Part shown: positions 32,760-40,215 of the stretch, piece after piece
How the letters are laid out: every line of letters starts with the position of its first letter
Position numbering within the stretch: position 1 is the first letter of the stretch
DNA from: an uncultured Oscillospiraceae bacterium
GTDB lineage: Bacteria > Bacillota > Clostridia > Oscillospirales > Oscillospiraceae
Direction of reading: 5' to 3'
Assembly (NCBI GenBank): GCA_947630785.1
Contig: CANRIW010000016.1
Coordinates: forward strand, 1 to 42,308
DNA: 42,308 bases
Position numbers and translations under genes: made by a program
Notes under the pieces: model-generated
Told to the model about the DNA's origin: nothing
Seen by the model: only the letters and a program-made list of their open reading frames with translations
Databases searched by the model: none

Positions 32760-33552
32760 AGCAGAGTACCTTCCCAACGCCGGACAGACCTACCTCCCGT
32801 TCCGCGGCAATATCCTCGTCCCGTTCCGCCCCTCGGAGGGGCCCGTCTATCCCGACCCGCCCCTGCCCACCCCCGTCCTGAAGCCGGACTTCGCCGCCCG
32901 CGGCATCCGCGTCAAGGAGATGTCCCAGCACTTCCTGCCCGGCGTCACGCCGGAGATGATCGACTGGTTCTGGGCCAACATGGAAAAGGGCTATTACCTC
33001 TGGGCCCCCGGCGCCCACAAGCGCTTCAACTGGGTCCGCTCGCCCGGACAGTACGGCTTCCTCAACTCCGCCCATATGATCTCCGAGATCCACGTCCCCG
33101 GCGGGCCCGTCTTCGGCGGGGAGGGCGTCATGATCCAGCGGATGCCCCTGTGCTGGTTCCCCTTCACCTCCCACATGGAGCACGTGATCCTGGAGGGCAT
33201 CTTCACCGAAAACGGCCAGATGTTCGACTGCACCATCCATATGTGGGAGGCCGCCGGGAACGGCTCCAACCACATCACCGCCGCCATCGAAAACACCCGC
33301 AACCCCCAGCTGCCCGAGTTCGTCACCGAGCTGCAAAACAGCCCCCCGCCCGCACCCCGGCCCGAGCTGGGCAACGGCCTGGCCCACAGCGAGTACGAGG
33401 CCGCCATGTGGCCCGTCTTCCTGCCCAGGCTGTACGATCTGTGGAAGGACCACCCCGACCCCGCCCAGAACGTCCCCTGCGACCTGCGCGTCCGTGAGCT
33501 GCCCGATGGCTCGCTGGAGTATATCGCCGAAAACGGCCCCGTCACCCCCTGA
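32752..33552 (+). CDS. PhlG / phloretin-hydrolase family C-C hydrolase-like protein
   Basis: 266 residues resembling the DAPG hydrolase (PhlG) domain: FLPGVTPEMIDWFWANM, YYLWAPGAHKRFNW, HMISEIHVPGG and TSHMEHVILEG, which supply the His/Glu residues expected for the zinc site. PhlG cleaves 2,4-diacetylphloroglucinol and the related Phy enzyme of gut Clostridia cleaves phloretin to phloroglucinol and a phenylpropionate. ATG 32752 lies inside mobA with GGGGGAA ahead, so it is co-transcribed with mobA and likely controlled by the same GntR palindrome. This ties the Mo enzyme to aromatic or acyl-ketone substrates (inference). Homology is judged by motif recall. Confidence 0.78.
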   Translation: MDRAEYLPNAGQTYLPFRGNILVPFRPSEGPVYPDPPLPTPVLKPDFAARGIRVKEMSQHFLPGVTPEMIDWFWANMEKGYYLWAPGAHKRFNWVRSPGQYGFLNSAHMISEIHVPGGPVFGGEGVMIQRMPLCWFPFTSHMEHVILEGIFTENGQMFDCTIHMWEAAGNGSNHITAAIENTRNPQLPEFVTELQNSPPPAPRPELGNGLAHSEYEAAMWPVFLPRLYDLWKDHPDPAQNVPCDLRVRELPDGSLEYIAENGPVTP

Positions 33553-33585
33553 CCCTCCCCGCTCAAACGCGGCGCGGACATGAGA

Positions 33586-33611
33586 AAAGCCCACCCCCCG
33601 GGGTGGGCTTT
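33586..33611 (+). terminator. Terminator after the PhlG-like gene
   Basis: AAAGCCCACCCC (33586-33597) with GGGGTGGGCTTT (33600-33611). Strong GC stem with A and T ends. Confidence 0.9.
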
Positions 33612-33622
33612 GCCGTGCAACG

Positions 33623-33651
33623 TTGACTTTTTGTGCCGTGTCATGTATAAT
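33623..33651 (+). promoter_or_regulatory. Consensus promoter of the small-peptide locus
   Basis: TTGACT at 33623-33628, 17-base spacer, TATAAT at 33646-33651. The transcript would start at about the left inverted repeat (33658). Confidence 0.88.
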
Positions 33652-33688
33652 ATCGTCGAGGGCGCTGTTACATATGGCGGTCAAGTAA

Positions 33689-33704
33689 CCTCCCGAAAGG
33701 GGGG
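33689..33704 (+). promoter_or_regulatory. Hairpin sequestering the small-peptide ribosome site
   Basis: CCTCCC-GAAA-GGGGGG: a six-pair stem closed by a GNRA tetraloop. The 3' strand is the Shine-Dalgarno of the peptide that starts at 33711. Confidence 0.75.
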
Positions 33705-33710
33705 ATGCCT

Positions 33711-33806
33711 ATGGAGCACGATCGGCGAACGAAATTCCTTTGTCTTGTAGTTCGCCTTATCGTCATCCTTTGGATGATGAGCTGTGTTATCCAGAAAGCG
33801 TACTAG
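33711..33806 (+). CDS. 31-aa hydrophobic membrane peptide, candidate type I toxin
   Basis: ATG 33711, TAG 33804-33806. A charged head (MEHDRRTK), one membrane segment (about residues 9-26, FLCLVVRLIVILWMMSCV) and a short QKAY tail. Small single-helix peptides of this layout are toxins of type I systems, repressed by RNA. Evidence for control here: strong promoter, hairpin-hidden ribosome site, immediate strong terminator, and a facing promoter that would give an overlapping antisense RNA. I recognise no named family; it could also be a small regulatory membrane peptide. Confidence 0.6.
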   Translation: MEHDRRTKFLCLVVRLIVILWMMSCVIQKAY

Positions 33807-33843
33807 CCGCCCGGCTCGCACCCGGACGGCTAGCGTTTTTTTT
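33803..33843 (+). terminator. Terminator overlapping the peptide stop codon
   Basis: CTAGCCG (33803-33809) with CGGCTAG (33827-33833), inner CCGG/CCGG pairs, followed by eight T (33836-33843). A second hairpin, GAGGGC/GCCCTC (33857-33885), then TTTATCTTTATT, follows. Confidence 0.9.
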
Positions 33844-33894
33844 GACCTAGCAATCTGAGGGCTTGACCGCTGTAACAGCGCCCTCTTTATCTTT

Positions 33895-33922
33895 ATTATA
33901 CCACGCCCCGTCCGTTTGTCAA
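33895..33922 (-). promoter_or_regulatory. Facing promoter for an antisense RNA
   Basis: Minus strand: TTGACA (33922-33917), 16-base spacer, TATAAT (33900-33895). The RNA would run through the right inverted repeat and the terminator stem towards the peptide gene, overlapping its 3' end. Confidence 0.75.
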
Positions 33923-33962
33923 CCTCGTTTTCGTTGCACGTTCCCCGGCAACCCCGCCCCCC

Positions 33963-33988
33963 TTATCCCTCCCTTCCGGGAGGGATAA
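33963..33988 (+). promoter_or_regulatory. Hairpin hiding the Shine-Dalgarno of the 33992 gene
   Basis: TTATCCCTCCC (33963-33973), TTCC loop, GGGAGGGATAA (33978-33988): a perfect 11-bp stem. The 3' strand holds the only ribosome site for ATG 33992, four bases on. Either an RNA switch or a terminator for upstream transcripts. Confidence 0.7.
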
Positions 33989-33991
33989 AAA

Positions 33992-34408
33992 ATGCAACAC
34001 ACTACCAAGTACCAGCTCAACCTCATTGAACCGTCCGACGAGTTTTCCCCGGACCCGCTCAACGACAACATGAACAAGGTGGAGGAGTTGTTCGCCGGCC
34101 AGTTGAAGTTCGAGGCCGGCAGCTACACCGGAAATGGCCGGACCTCCGAGGATATCCGGCTGGAATTCGGCATCCGGCCCTTCATGGTCATCGTCTACCA
34201 CAGCACGGACATCGAATACGGCGGTTTCCCCTGGTACCGGGACGCGCGCTATGGCCGCACCAGCAAATTGGGGTCCTCTTCGTGGGACGGTCCGGAGCTG
34301 ACCTGGACCGACAACACGGTCTCCTGGCACGTCAGCAACAACTATGTCATCAAGTGCTTTTTGAACGAGGCGGATGTGGTATACAACTATTTCGCCATCG
34401 GCATTTGA
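33992..34408 (+). CDS. Hypothetical protein with phage-tail-like N-terminus (138 aa)
   Basis: The first 35 residues (TTKYQLNLIEPSDEFSPDPLNDNMNKVEELF) resemble the opening of phage tail-fibre or baseplate-associated proteins, where a short PLNDNMN-type segment precedes a trimerising helix. The rest is beta-rich with many aromatic residues (FMVIVYHSTDIEY, WTDNTVSWHVSNNYVIK) and looks like a small receptor- or glycan-binding domain. There is no signal peptide. It is a lone gene, bracketed by a regulatory hairpin and a terminator, and may be a domesticated phage fragment. Function not recognised. Confidence 0.6.
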   Translation: MQHTTKYQLNLIEPSDEFSPDPLNDNMNKVEELFAGQLKFEAGSYTGNGRTSEDIRLEFGIRPFMVIVYHSTDIEYGGFPWYRDARYGRTSKLGSSSWDGPELTWTDNTVSWHVSNNYVIKCFLNEADVVYNYFAIGI

Positions 34409-34452
34409 GCAAAAGGACCCCCAGGCCGGAGCCTGGGGGCCCTTTTTTGCTC
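34407..34452. terminator. Bidirectional terminator between convergent genes
   Basis: CCCCCAGGC (34418-34426), CGGA loop, GCCTGGGGG (34431-34439), flanked by GAGCAAAAGG and CCTTTTTTGCTC. It serves the plus-strand small gene and the minus-strand surface protein. Confidence 0.93.
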
Positions 34453-34477
34453 GGTTTGTTTATCCGCGCGATACTGA

Positions 34478-37069
34478 TCACACAGTCTTCTTCGTCAGAT
34501 AGAGCGCGGTCAGGTCGCCGTCCTTAGTGGCATAGAAGCCGCTGTCCTGGCCGTCGATGGCGGAGGCGGCGATGCTGGTGATCGTGCCGTTCTTGTCGTA
34601 GGTGAACACCACCAGGTTGTCCTTCACGGTGTAGGTGGTCTCGCCGACCTTGATGACGCCGTCCGCGGGCGCGTTGACCTCAGCCTCGATGTTCGGCGTG
34701 GTCTTGCCGCTCAGGGAGCTCTTCGTGTAGTCGATAATGTCGGTGGTGCCGGTCACGAAGGTCACGCCCTCCACATAGGTGGCGGCCGTCACTTCGGCGC
34801 TTACCTTCACGGTGGTAATCTTGCCGTTCACGACCGCGTTGTACACATAGTAGCTCACCTTAGTGTCGCCGATCATTTCGGTGATTTGATTAGCGCCCTC
34901 GTGACCCGCGATGAAGTAGGTGTCCTTATCGGTCACATCCTCGCCGGCGGGGGCAGTGGCGTACTTGATCAGGATGGCGGCCACGGTGTCGGTCGCGGCA
35001 TCCACAGCCTGATAAGGAGCTGCCGAGCTGTGGTCAGACTCAGTCTTGCTCTTCAGGGCGACGACTTCGGTCTTTGTACCGCTCGAGCTGTACTGAGCGA
35101 CCATATCACTGATGTTGTTGATGCCGGTCACGACCTTCACCGTGTCGGGGTCGGCCTCCGTGGCGCCCTTGGAGACCAGGAAGAACACGGTCTTGTCATT
35201 GAACACGACCTTGTTATGGTCCGAGCTCACCTGTCCTTCTGCCTTGCCGGCGGTGATCTTCAGGTCGGTCGCGGCGGACACGGCAGTCGCCCCAAACGCG
35301 GTCCCAACGATCTTATAGGTTTTGCCGCCGTCGGCGCTGTAGTAGAACACCAGCTTGCCCATATCGTCGCTGCTGGCCGCGGTAGTCGTCTCAACGATCT
35401 TCTCCTCGCCGGTGCTCAGCAGGAGCTTGGCATAGTTCGTGCCTTCGCCCTTCGTGCTCTCCCAGCCGTCGCCGCTGTCCTTTTCGGTCTTGACGTCCAG
35501 CAGATAGGCGATGCCCTCCATAGGCTCGGTCTTGGCGCCGGGGTTCTTCGCGGCGTAGATGATGTTGCCGTTGGCGTCCAGGTACAGGTCGCAGGTCACG
35601 CCCACCTCGGTGGTCGTGTCCTGCTTCGCCTTGGCGTTGAAGGTGTACTCGGTGCTGTCCAGGGTAGCGGTGGTGGTGCCCACCAGTTTGGTCAGCTTGC
35701 CGGTGACCTTGGTGGCGGCCACGGCGGACTTGACGGTATAGTTGGAGGCGTCGGAAGTGGTGGCGGTGACGTACACGATGGTACCGTTGTCAACGTCGTC
35801 CTTGGTGAAGGCGTCGGTCTCGAACTTGCCGCTGGTGGCGAAAGTCACGCTGTCGGTCAGCGCGGTGACGTTGACATAAGCCTTGGCCTCGGTCTTCGCG
35901 TCGGCGGCGGTGTAGCCGGTGATCTTGCCGGCATAGTAGTTCATCACGTAGATGTTATAGTCGGCGCCGTCGTAATAGACGTCCACCACCGCGCCGGCGT
36001 TGCCGACGGAATTGGTCGCATCGTCCTTCTTCATGGTGATGGAGGACGTGCTGGTGTTGCCATCCGTCTTCACGGTGGCGCTGGTGTTCGCGGTCAGGCC
36101 CAGGTCGGTGTAGAGGGTGCCGGCAGTGACCTTGCCCACATAGTGCTTGAGGGGGGTCTTGGCGACCTTCACATACGCGTTGGCGCCCGTGTGGGTAGCA
36201 TCCACCCAGGTGTTGGCGGGACGGCCGAAGTCGTCGGGAGTGGAGGTGGAATGCAGGCCGTTGTAGGTAGTGTCGGCCAGGGAATCCTCATTGCTGGGGA
36301 CTTTGTTCACGTTGTAGTCAGTTCCCTGCACAGCCTCATTCGCAATGCTCAGGACGGCCAGGATGGCCTCGTTCTTGGAATCGAATTCCAGACCGGCAAG
36401 CTGTCCTTTGTATTTGTCGCTCGCGCTACCCGCAGTGACCTCCCACTTACCAGTGGTGGCGCCGGTGGGGCTGTAGTTCAGGCCGGCCATCAGCAGCTGG
36501 CAGGCGGCGTCACGGGCGATGGGGGCGGTGCCCAGGTCGCCCTCCTTCAGGGAGAAGGAGGTTTCGGCCGTCATCTTCTTGACGTCCTTGCTCACGTTGA
36601 TGGTCCAGTCGGGGGTGTTGGTGTACTTGGCGGGGTCGCCATACTCCAGGGCCACCAGCACCATCTTGCCGAACTCATGGCCGGTGACGGAGGCGGTGGG
36701 GCGGTAGTTCGCGTTGGCGGGATCAACGATCTCCTTCAGGGAGACATAGTTGATGTACCGGTTGCCCCAGTAGGTGACAGGCACGTCGTCAAAGACGGCG
36801 GCGGTGGCCAGCTGGTCGGCCTCGGTGCCGATCAGCAAGTAGGAGATCAGCTTGGCGGCCTCAGCGCGGTTCAGGGGGCCCTTCGGGTCGAAGGTGCCGT
36901 CCCCGCGCCCGCCCAGCACGCCGACGGCGGTCAGCACTTCGACAGCCTCTTTGTAGCTGGTGTCGATGCTCGCGTCGTCAGTGAAGCTGGTAGCGGAGAC
37001 GGTGACCATCACGGAGACGACCATCATCAGCGCCAGGACCAGCGCGAGGAACTTTTTCAAGTTTCTCAT
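34478..37069 (-). CDS. SLH-domain surface (S-layer-like) protein
   Basis: An 863-residue secreted protein. Signal peptide residues 1-26 (RNLKKFLALVLALMMVVSVMVTVSA). SLH motifs follow: YKEAVEVLTAVGVLGGRGDGTFDPKGPLNRAEAAKLI and FDDVPVTYWGNRYINY...YRPTASVTGHEFGKMV, which bind cell-wall polymers. The remaining 650 residues are Thr/Ala/Asp/Val-rich repeats of beta structure (VTAATYVEG, YTVKDNLVVFTYDKNGTIT), few Cys, as in S-layer proteins. ATG 37069 has AGGAGGAAAATATCCC upstream. Strong promoter and a leader of about 105 nt point to high expression. Its anchoring is by SLH, not by the neighbouring sortase. Confidence 0.9.
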   Translation of the reverse strand: MRNLKKFLALVLALMMVVSVMVTVSATSFTDDASIDTSYKEAVEVLTAVGVLGGRGDGTFDPKGPLNRAEAAKLISYLLIGTEADQLATAAVFDDVPVTYWGNRYINYVSLKEIVDPANANYRPTASVTGHEFGKMVLVALEYGDPAKYTNTPDWTINVSKDVKKMTAETSFSLKEGDLGTAPIARDAACQLLMAGLNYSPTGATTGKWEVTAGSASDKYKGQLAGLEFDSKNEAILAVLSIANEAVQGTDYNVNKVPSNEDSLADTTYNGLHSTSTPDDFGRPANTWVDATHTGANAYVKVAKTPLKHYVGKVTAGTLYTDLGLTANTSATVKTDGNTSTSSITMKKDDATNSVGNAGAVVDVYYDGADYNIYVMNYYAGKITGYTAADAKTEAKAYVNVTALTDSVTFATSGKFETDAFTKDDVDNGTIVYVTATTSDASNYTVKSAVAATKVTGKLTKLVGTTTATLDSTEYTFNAKAKQDTTTEVGVTCDLYLDANGNIIYAAKNPGAKTEPMEGIAYLLDVKTEKDSGDGWESTKGEGTNYAKLLLSTGEEKIVETTTAASSDDMGKLVFYYSADGGKTYKIVGTAFGATAVSAATDLKITAGKAEGQVSSDHNKVVFNDKTVFFLVSKGATEADPDTVKVVTGINNISDMVAQYSSSGTKTEVVALKSKTESDHSSAAPYQAVDAATDTVAAILIKYATAPAGEDVTDKDTYFIAGHEGANQITEMIGDTKVSYYVYNAVVNGKITTVKVSAEVTAATYVEGVTFVTGTTDIIDYTKSSLSGKTTPNIEAEVNAPADGVIKVGETTYTVKDNLVVFTYDKNGTITSIAASAIDGQDSGFYATKDGDLTALYLTKKTV

Positions 37070-37182
37070 GGGATATTTTCCTCCTCAACAAAAATTTGCC
37101 GTATTTCGGGCCCGCCCGCGGCCGAAGCCGGGGATGAGCCATCCTCATTGGCCGCGGATTGACCCTTCTTCAGGCTGGCCCC

Positions 37183-37211
37183 ATTATAAACTCGGCGCAT
37201 TCCGGTGTCAA
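37183..37211 (-). promoter_or_regulatory. Consensus promoter of the SLH protein, with long leader
   Basis: Minus strand: TTGACA (37211-37206), exact 17-base spacer, TATAAT (37188-37183). The leader to ATG 37069 is about 105 nt and contains a GGC-TTCG-GCC tetraloop hairpin near 37118-37134, as in stable S-layer mRNAs. Confidence 0.88.
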
Positions 37212-37344
37212 GGGTCCGGTCGGTTTTGCAATAAAACTGTAACAAACTCCCCAGGTTGCAGAATAACGTGCAAACTTTGGATAAAGCGGGGATTTCTCTC
37301 CAAAAAGTGAGGAGGGGCATTTCATCGCCGCCGGGCATGGGAAA

Positions 37345-37370
37345 GGGGCCCGCGCGCGGGCGCGGGCCCC
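37345..37370 (-). terminator. Terminator of the sortase gene
   Basis: GGGGCCCGCG (37345-37354) with CGCGGGCCCC (37361-37370), followed on the minus strand by TTTCCC. It begins three bases after the sortase stop. The interval 37212-37344 shows nothing else I can assign. Confidence 0.7.
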
Positions 37371-37373
37371 TGG

Positions 37374-38234
37374 TCATTCCGCCGGTTCCGGGGTCTCGTC
37401 CCCGGCGATCTCTCTGGCCACCACGACGAACCGGCCGTTTTTGGTGTGGTAGCTGCAGGTGATCAGGGTGAGGAGCTGGTCGCCGTACTCGGCGGTCACC
37501 CCTGTGTCGTAGAGCTTCACGGCGTCCACGCAGCTGATGAACTCGTCGAACACCGCCGGGTCGGTCAGGTCGGTGTAGTTATAGTACCGGAACACGTTTT
37601 CGTCGTCCATTTTGTAGACTTTGGCGTAGAAGGCGGCCATGACCTCGTACTCTCCGGCCTTTTCCAGGGTGTCGAACCGGATGACGGGGTGTTCCCGCCA
37701 GAAGTCCTCCTTGGCGTACTGGGCGATGGGGGCGAACATGGAGCCGTTCTCCATGTGGTGTCCGTAGACGATGTAGTTGCCGTCCCCGGTGAAGCAGTCC
37801 CCGTCCAGGAAGGGCACGCCGCTCAGGGAGTATTTTTTGTCGAAGCCCCGGCGCAGGTAGTATTCCGGGGATTGGGGCGTGTGCATGACGGGATAGTTCA
37901 CGGTGGTGCCGTCGATGCAGATCCAGCCGTACAGGTCCTGGTTCTGCTCGTAGAGGACCTGGTATTTGGCCACGTCGTCCACGGGCTCCTCCGGCTCAGT
38001 GGGGGCGGGCTCGCCGCTCTCGCCGGGCGGGGAGGAGGAGGCCGGCCGCCGGGAGGGGGCGGCCTGTTCGGCCTGTTCCAGCTGGTCGATCAGGTCCTCG
38101 AAGGCCTGTGCCTCTTTTCTGGCCTGGATCAGCTGGGTCACGATCATAAATGCGGACAGGCAGAACACGACCAGGCAGATCACGCCCACGATCAGCCGCA
38201 CCTTGCCGAATTTGCTTTGTTTCTCGTTCTCCAT
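37374..38234 (-). CDS. srtB: Class B sortase
   Basis: Membrane-bound transpeptidase joining surface proteins to peptidoglycan or to each other. 286 residues from ATG 38234 (AGGAG nine bases ahead; the ATG at 38243 has no spacing). One membrane helix (about 11-33), an acidic coiled and Pro-rich linker (40-85), then the sortase barrel with LYGWICIDGTTVNYPV, catalytic His159 in YGHHM, Cys260 in LLTLITCSYHT and Arg268 in NGRFVVVAR. The gene lies 23 bases behind pilT on the same strand, so it may act on the pilus or a pilus-associated substrate. No LPxTG protein is seen in the window. Confidence 0.93.
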   Translation of the reverse strand: MENEKQSKFGKVRLIVGVICLVVFCLSAFMIVTQLIQARKEAQAFEDLIDQLEQAEQAAPSRRPASSSPPGESGEPAPTEPEEPVDDVAKYQVLYEQNQDLYGWICIDGTTVNYPVMHTPQSPEYYLRRGFDKKYSLSGVPFLDGDCFTGDGNYIVYGHHMENGSMFAPIAQYAKEDFWREHPVIRFDTLEKAGEYEVMAAFYAKVYKMDDENVFRYYNYTDLTDPAVFDEFISCVDAVKLYDTGVTAEYGDQLLTLITCSYHTKNGRFVVVAREIAGDETPEPAE

Positions 38235-38256
38235 GGGACGCATCTCCTGCGGCGGC

Positions 38257-39312
38257 TCAGCCCATCCGGCGCTTGAGCTGTTCGGCGTTCACGGCGTACT
38301 CCAGGGCGGTCTCCCTGTCGATGAGGCCCTTTTTGCACAGATCCAGGATGGACTGGTCCATGGCGATCATGCCCTCCGCCCCGCCGGAGGCGATGGCGTT
38401 GTCGATCTGGTGGCTCTTGCTGTCCCGGATCAGGCTCTTGATGGCGCTGTTCATGTGCATGATCTCGTAGGCGGGCACCATGCCGCCGTCCTTCCCGGGG
38501 ATCAGCTGCTGGGACACCACCGTGTGCAGCACCGTGCTCAGCTGGATGCGGATCTGCCCCTGCTGTGCCGGCGGGAACGAGTCGATGATCCGGTCGATGG
38601 TGTTCACGGCCCCGTTGGTGTGCAGGGTGGCCAGCACCAGGTGCCCCGTCTCCGCCGCCGTCATGGCCGTCCGGATGGTCTCGTGGTCCCGCATCTCCCC
38701 CAGCAGGATCACGTCCGGCGCCTGCCGCAGGCAGGCCCGCAGCGCCGTCAGGTAGTTCTCCGTGTCGATGGCGATCTCCCGCTGGCTGATGATGCTCTGC
38801 TGGTCCCGGTGCAGGTACTCGATGGGGTCCTCCAGGGTGATCACGTGGCAGCTCCGGGTCTTGTTGATCCGGTCGATGATACACGCCTGCGTCGTCGATT
38901 TGCCGCTGCCGGCGGTGCCGGTCACCAGCACCATCCCGTGGTCCACCTCCGCCAGCGCCATGACCTCCTCCGGGATGTGCAGGCTCTGCCAGTCGGGGAT
39001 GTCGAACGCCACCACGCGCACCACCGCGGCCATGGAGCCCCGCTGCCGGTAGGTGTTCACCCGGAACCGCGCCAGGCCGCCCACGGCGAACGAAAAGTCG
39101 TCGTCCCCGCTCCGGATGTAGGGCCCGATATCCCGGTTCGCCTGTTCATACAGGCCCCGGATCAGCCGCTCCGCCTCCTGGGGGAACACTTTTTCCTCGT
39201 TGATGCCCCGGATCGCGCCTTTTACCTTATAGCTCACCGGTCCGCCCGCCACGATGAACAGGTCGGAGGCCCCGTTTTCTACCGCGGCCCGCAGATAATC
39301 TGTCATCTCCAT
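38257..39312 (-). CDS. pilT: PilT-like type IV pilus retraction ATPase
   Basis: Hexameric ATPase driving pilus retraction. 351 residues with an N-terminal PAS-like domain (TDYLRAAVENGASDLFIVAGG), Walker A GTAGSGKSTTQ, Asp box TLEDPIEYLH, Walker B DVILLGEMRD, His box HLVLATLHTNGAV, and the C-terminal AIKSLIRDSKSHQIDNAI motif typical of PilT rather than of assembly ATPases. ATG 39312 follows GGAGGG. It heads towards srtB and ends the pilus operon. An assembly ATPase (PilB) and main pilin are not in the window and may lie beyond 42308. Confidence 0.92.
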   Translation of the reverse strand: MEMTDYLRAAVENGASDLFIVAGGPVSYKVKGAIRGINEEKVFPQEAERLIRGLYEQANRDIGPYIRSGDDDFSFAVGGLARFRVNTYRQRGSMAAVVRVVAFDIPDWQSLHIPEEVMALAEVDHGMVLVTGTAGSGKSTTQACIIDRINKTRSCHVITLEDPIEYLHRDQQSIISQREIAIDTENYLTALRACLRQAPDVILLGEMRDHETIRTAMTAAETGHLVLATLHTNGAVNTIDRIIDSFPPAQQGQIRIQLSTVLHTVVSQQLIPGKDGGMVPAYEIMHMNSAIKSLIRDSKSHQIDNAIASGGAEGMIAMDQSILDLCKKGLIDRETALEYAVNAEQLKRRMG

Positions 39313-39325
39313 CCGGTCGCCCTCC

Positions 39326-39757
39326 TTATTGATCCACGCTCTCGCCGTCCCAGACGGTGATCCCGTCCTCCGGCTCCCAGTCGGCGGTGGACACCGCCTG
39401 CCAGCTCAAGATCCTGTAATTCTCGCCCAGGCCCTCCGGGAAGGCCACCCGCACCTGGAGCACCTGCGTGTCCGAGATGGCGCAGGCGTAACTGGCGGTC
39501 GCCTCGCCGCTCCCGGTCACCTTCACCCCGTCGGGGACCTCTCCCGCCCGCAGCCGGGCCAGGATGGCCTCCGCCCGGGCGTCGGCCTCATAGTAGCCGC
39601 TCACCGCCGCCGCCGAGACGTCGCCCAGCCGCCTGTCCGCCTGCACCGTGGACAGGGACAGCAGCGCGAACACCGTCAGGCACAGCACCGCGAAGATGAC
39701 CAGCAGCGAGCTGCCCCCCACCGTGGGCGGGGAGAAGCGCTTTTTCTCCTCGTTCAT
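39326..39757 (-). CDS. Pilin-like small membrane protein
   Basis: 143 residues. After a short basic/Pro head, TVGGSSLLVIFAVLCLTVFALLSLSTVQA looks like a type IV pilin or PilX-like N-terminal helix with a Gly-Ser cleavage context. The extracellular part (about 100 residues) has an alpha-helix (EADARAEAILARL) and a beta region. ATG 39757 follows GGAGGTG and overlaps the stop of the preceding gene (ATGA). Position in a PilC-PilT operon supports a minor pilin role; it is not a recognised named family. Confidence 0.75.
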   Translation of the reverse strand: MNEEKKRFSPPTVGGSSLLVIFAVLCLTVFALLSLSTVQADRRLGDVSAAAVSGYYEADARAEAILARLRAGEVPDGVKVTGSGEATASYACAISDTQVLQVRVAFPEGLGENYRILSWQAVSTADWEPEDGITVWDGESVDQ

Positions 39758-40215
39758 GCGCCCACCTCCGTCTGCCATGCGACCTCGATTTCAAAAAGGG
39801 GCGTCTCGTCACCGAGTTCTCTTACCTGGACAGCGGCTTTCATGAGTCCGGGGGTATCGCTCTCCACGGGACGCACCTGGAGGATGTATGCGGCGGACTC
39901 CCGGCTGTCGGCGGGGCTCCAATCCTCGTCATATGGGGCTGTCAGTACGGGGTCCGCGCCCTCATGGACGTTGCGGACCCCCAGCTTCTCCGCGGCCCGG
40001 GCCAGGACCGCTTCATAGTCCCCGCCCTGGCTGCCGGACCACTTGACGGTCTCGGCCATGGTCTGCACCTCGATCACCGCCCGGTCCCGCGCGATCCCCT
40101 GGGCCGACGTCCTGTCGCACCACACGAATACCCGCAGGCACAGCGCCGCCGCGACCACGAATATCAGCACCATAACCGCCTGCTCCATCAGCGCCAGCGG
40201 CGCTTTGCTCCTCAT
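39754..40215 (-). CDS. Pilin-like small membrane protein 2
   Basis: 153 residues, one N-terminal membrane helix (about residues 8-30, LALMEQAVMVLIFVVAAALCLRVFVW) with a Glu near the start of the helix like the Glu5 of type IV pilins, then a soluble domain of mixed helix and strand (MAETVKWSGSQGGDYEAVL). It overlaps both neighbours by four bases. It is most likely a minor pseudopilin of the same machine. Confidence 0.72.
   Translation of the reverse strand: MRSKAPLALMEQAVMVLIFVVAAALCLRVFVWCDRTSAQGIARDRAVIEVQTMAETVKWSGSQGGDYEAVLARAAEKLGVRNVHEGADPVLTAPYDEDWSPADSRESAAYILQVRPVESDTPGLMKAAVQVRELGDETPLFEIEVAWQTEVGA

Larger units (their letters stand above)
33658..33885. repeat. Inverted-repeat-bounded 228-bp unit (type I toxin-like locus)
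   Basis: The left arm GAGGGCGCTGTTACA (33658-33672) is the exact reverse complement of 33871-33885. Inside, GCGGTCAAG (33677-33685) pairs with CTTGACCGC (33862-33870); the left arm has four extra bases (33673-33676). Each arm begins just downstream of an outward-placed, inward-facing consensus promoter, so two convergent transcripts would start with nearly the same 5' sequence. Confidence 0.8.

Noticed and set aside
33658-33922. A classical pAD1 par-type system with complementary direct repeats
   Set aside because: The shared sequences are inverted in the DNA, so the two RNAs have like rather than complementary 5' ends; only a general type I-like reading is kept.
34886-37162. 758-aa plus-strand frame opposite the SLH protein
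   Set aside because: Gly/Val/His-rich shadow of a GC-rich gene; no ribosome site and no known fold, while the minus strand has a signal peptide and SLH motifs.
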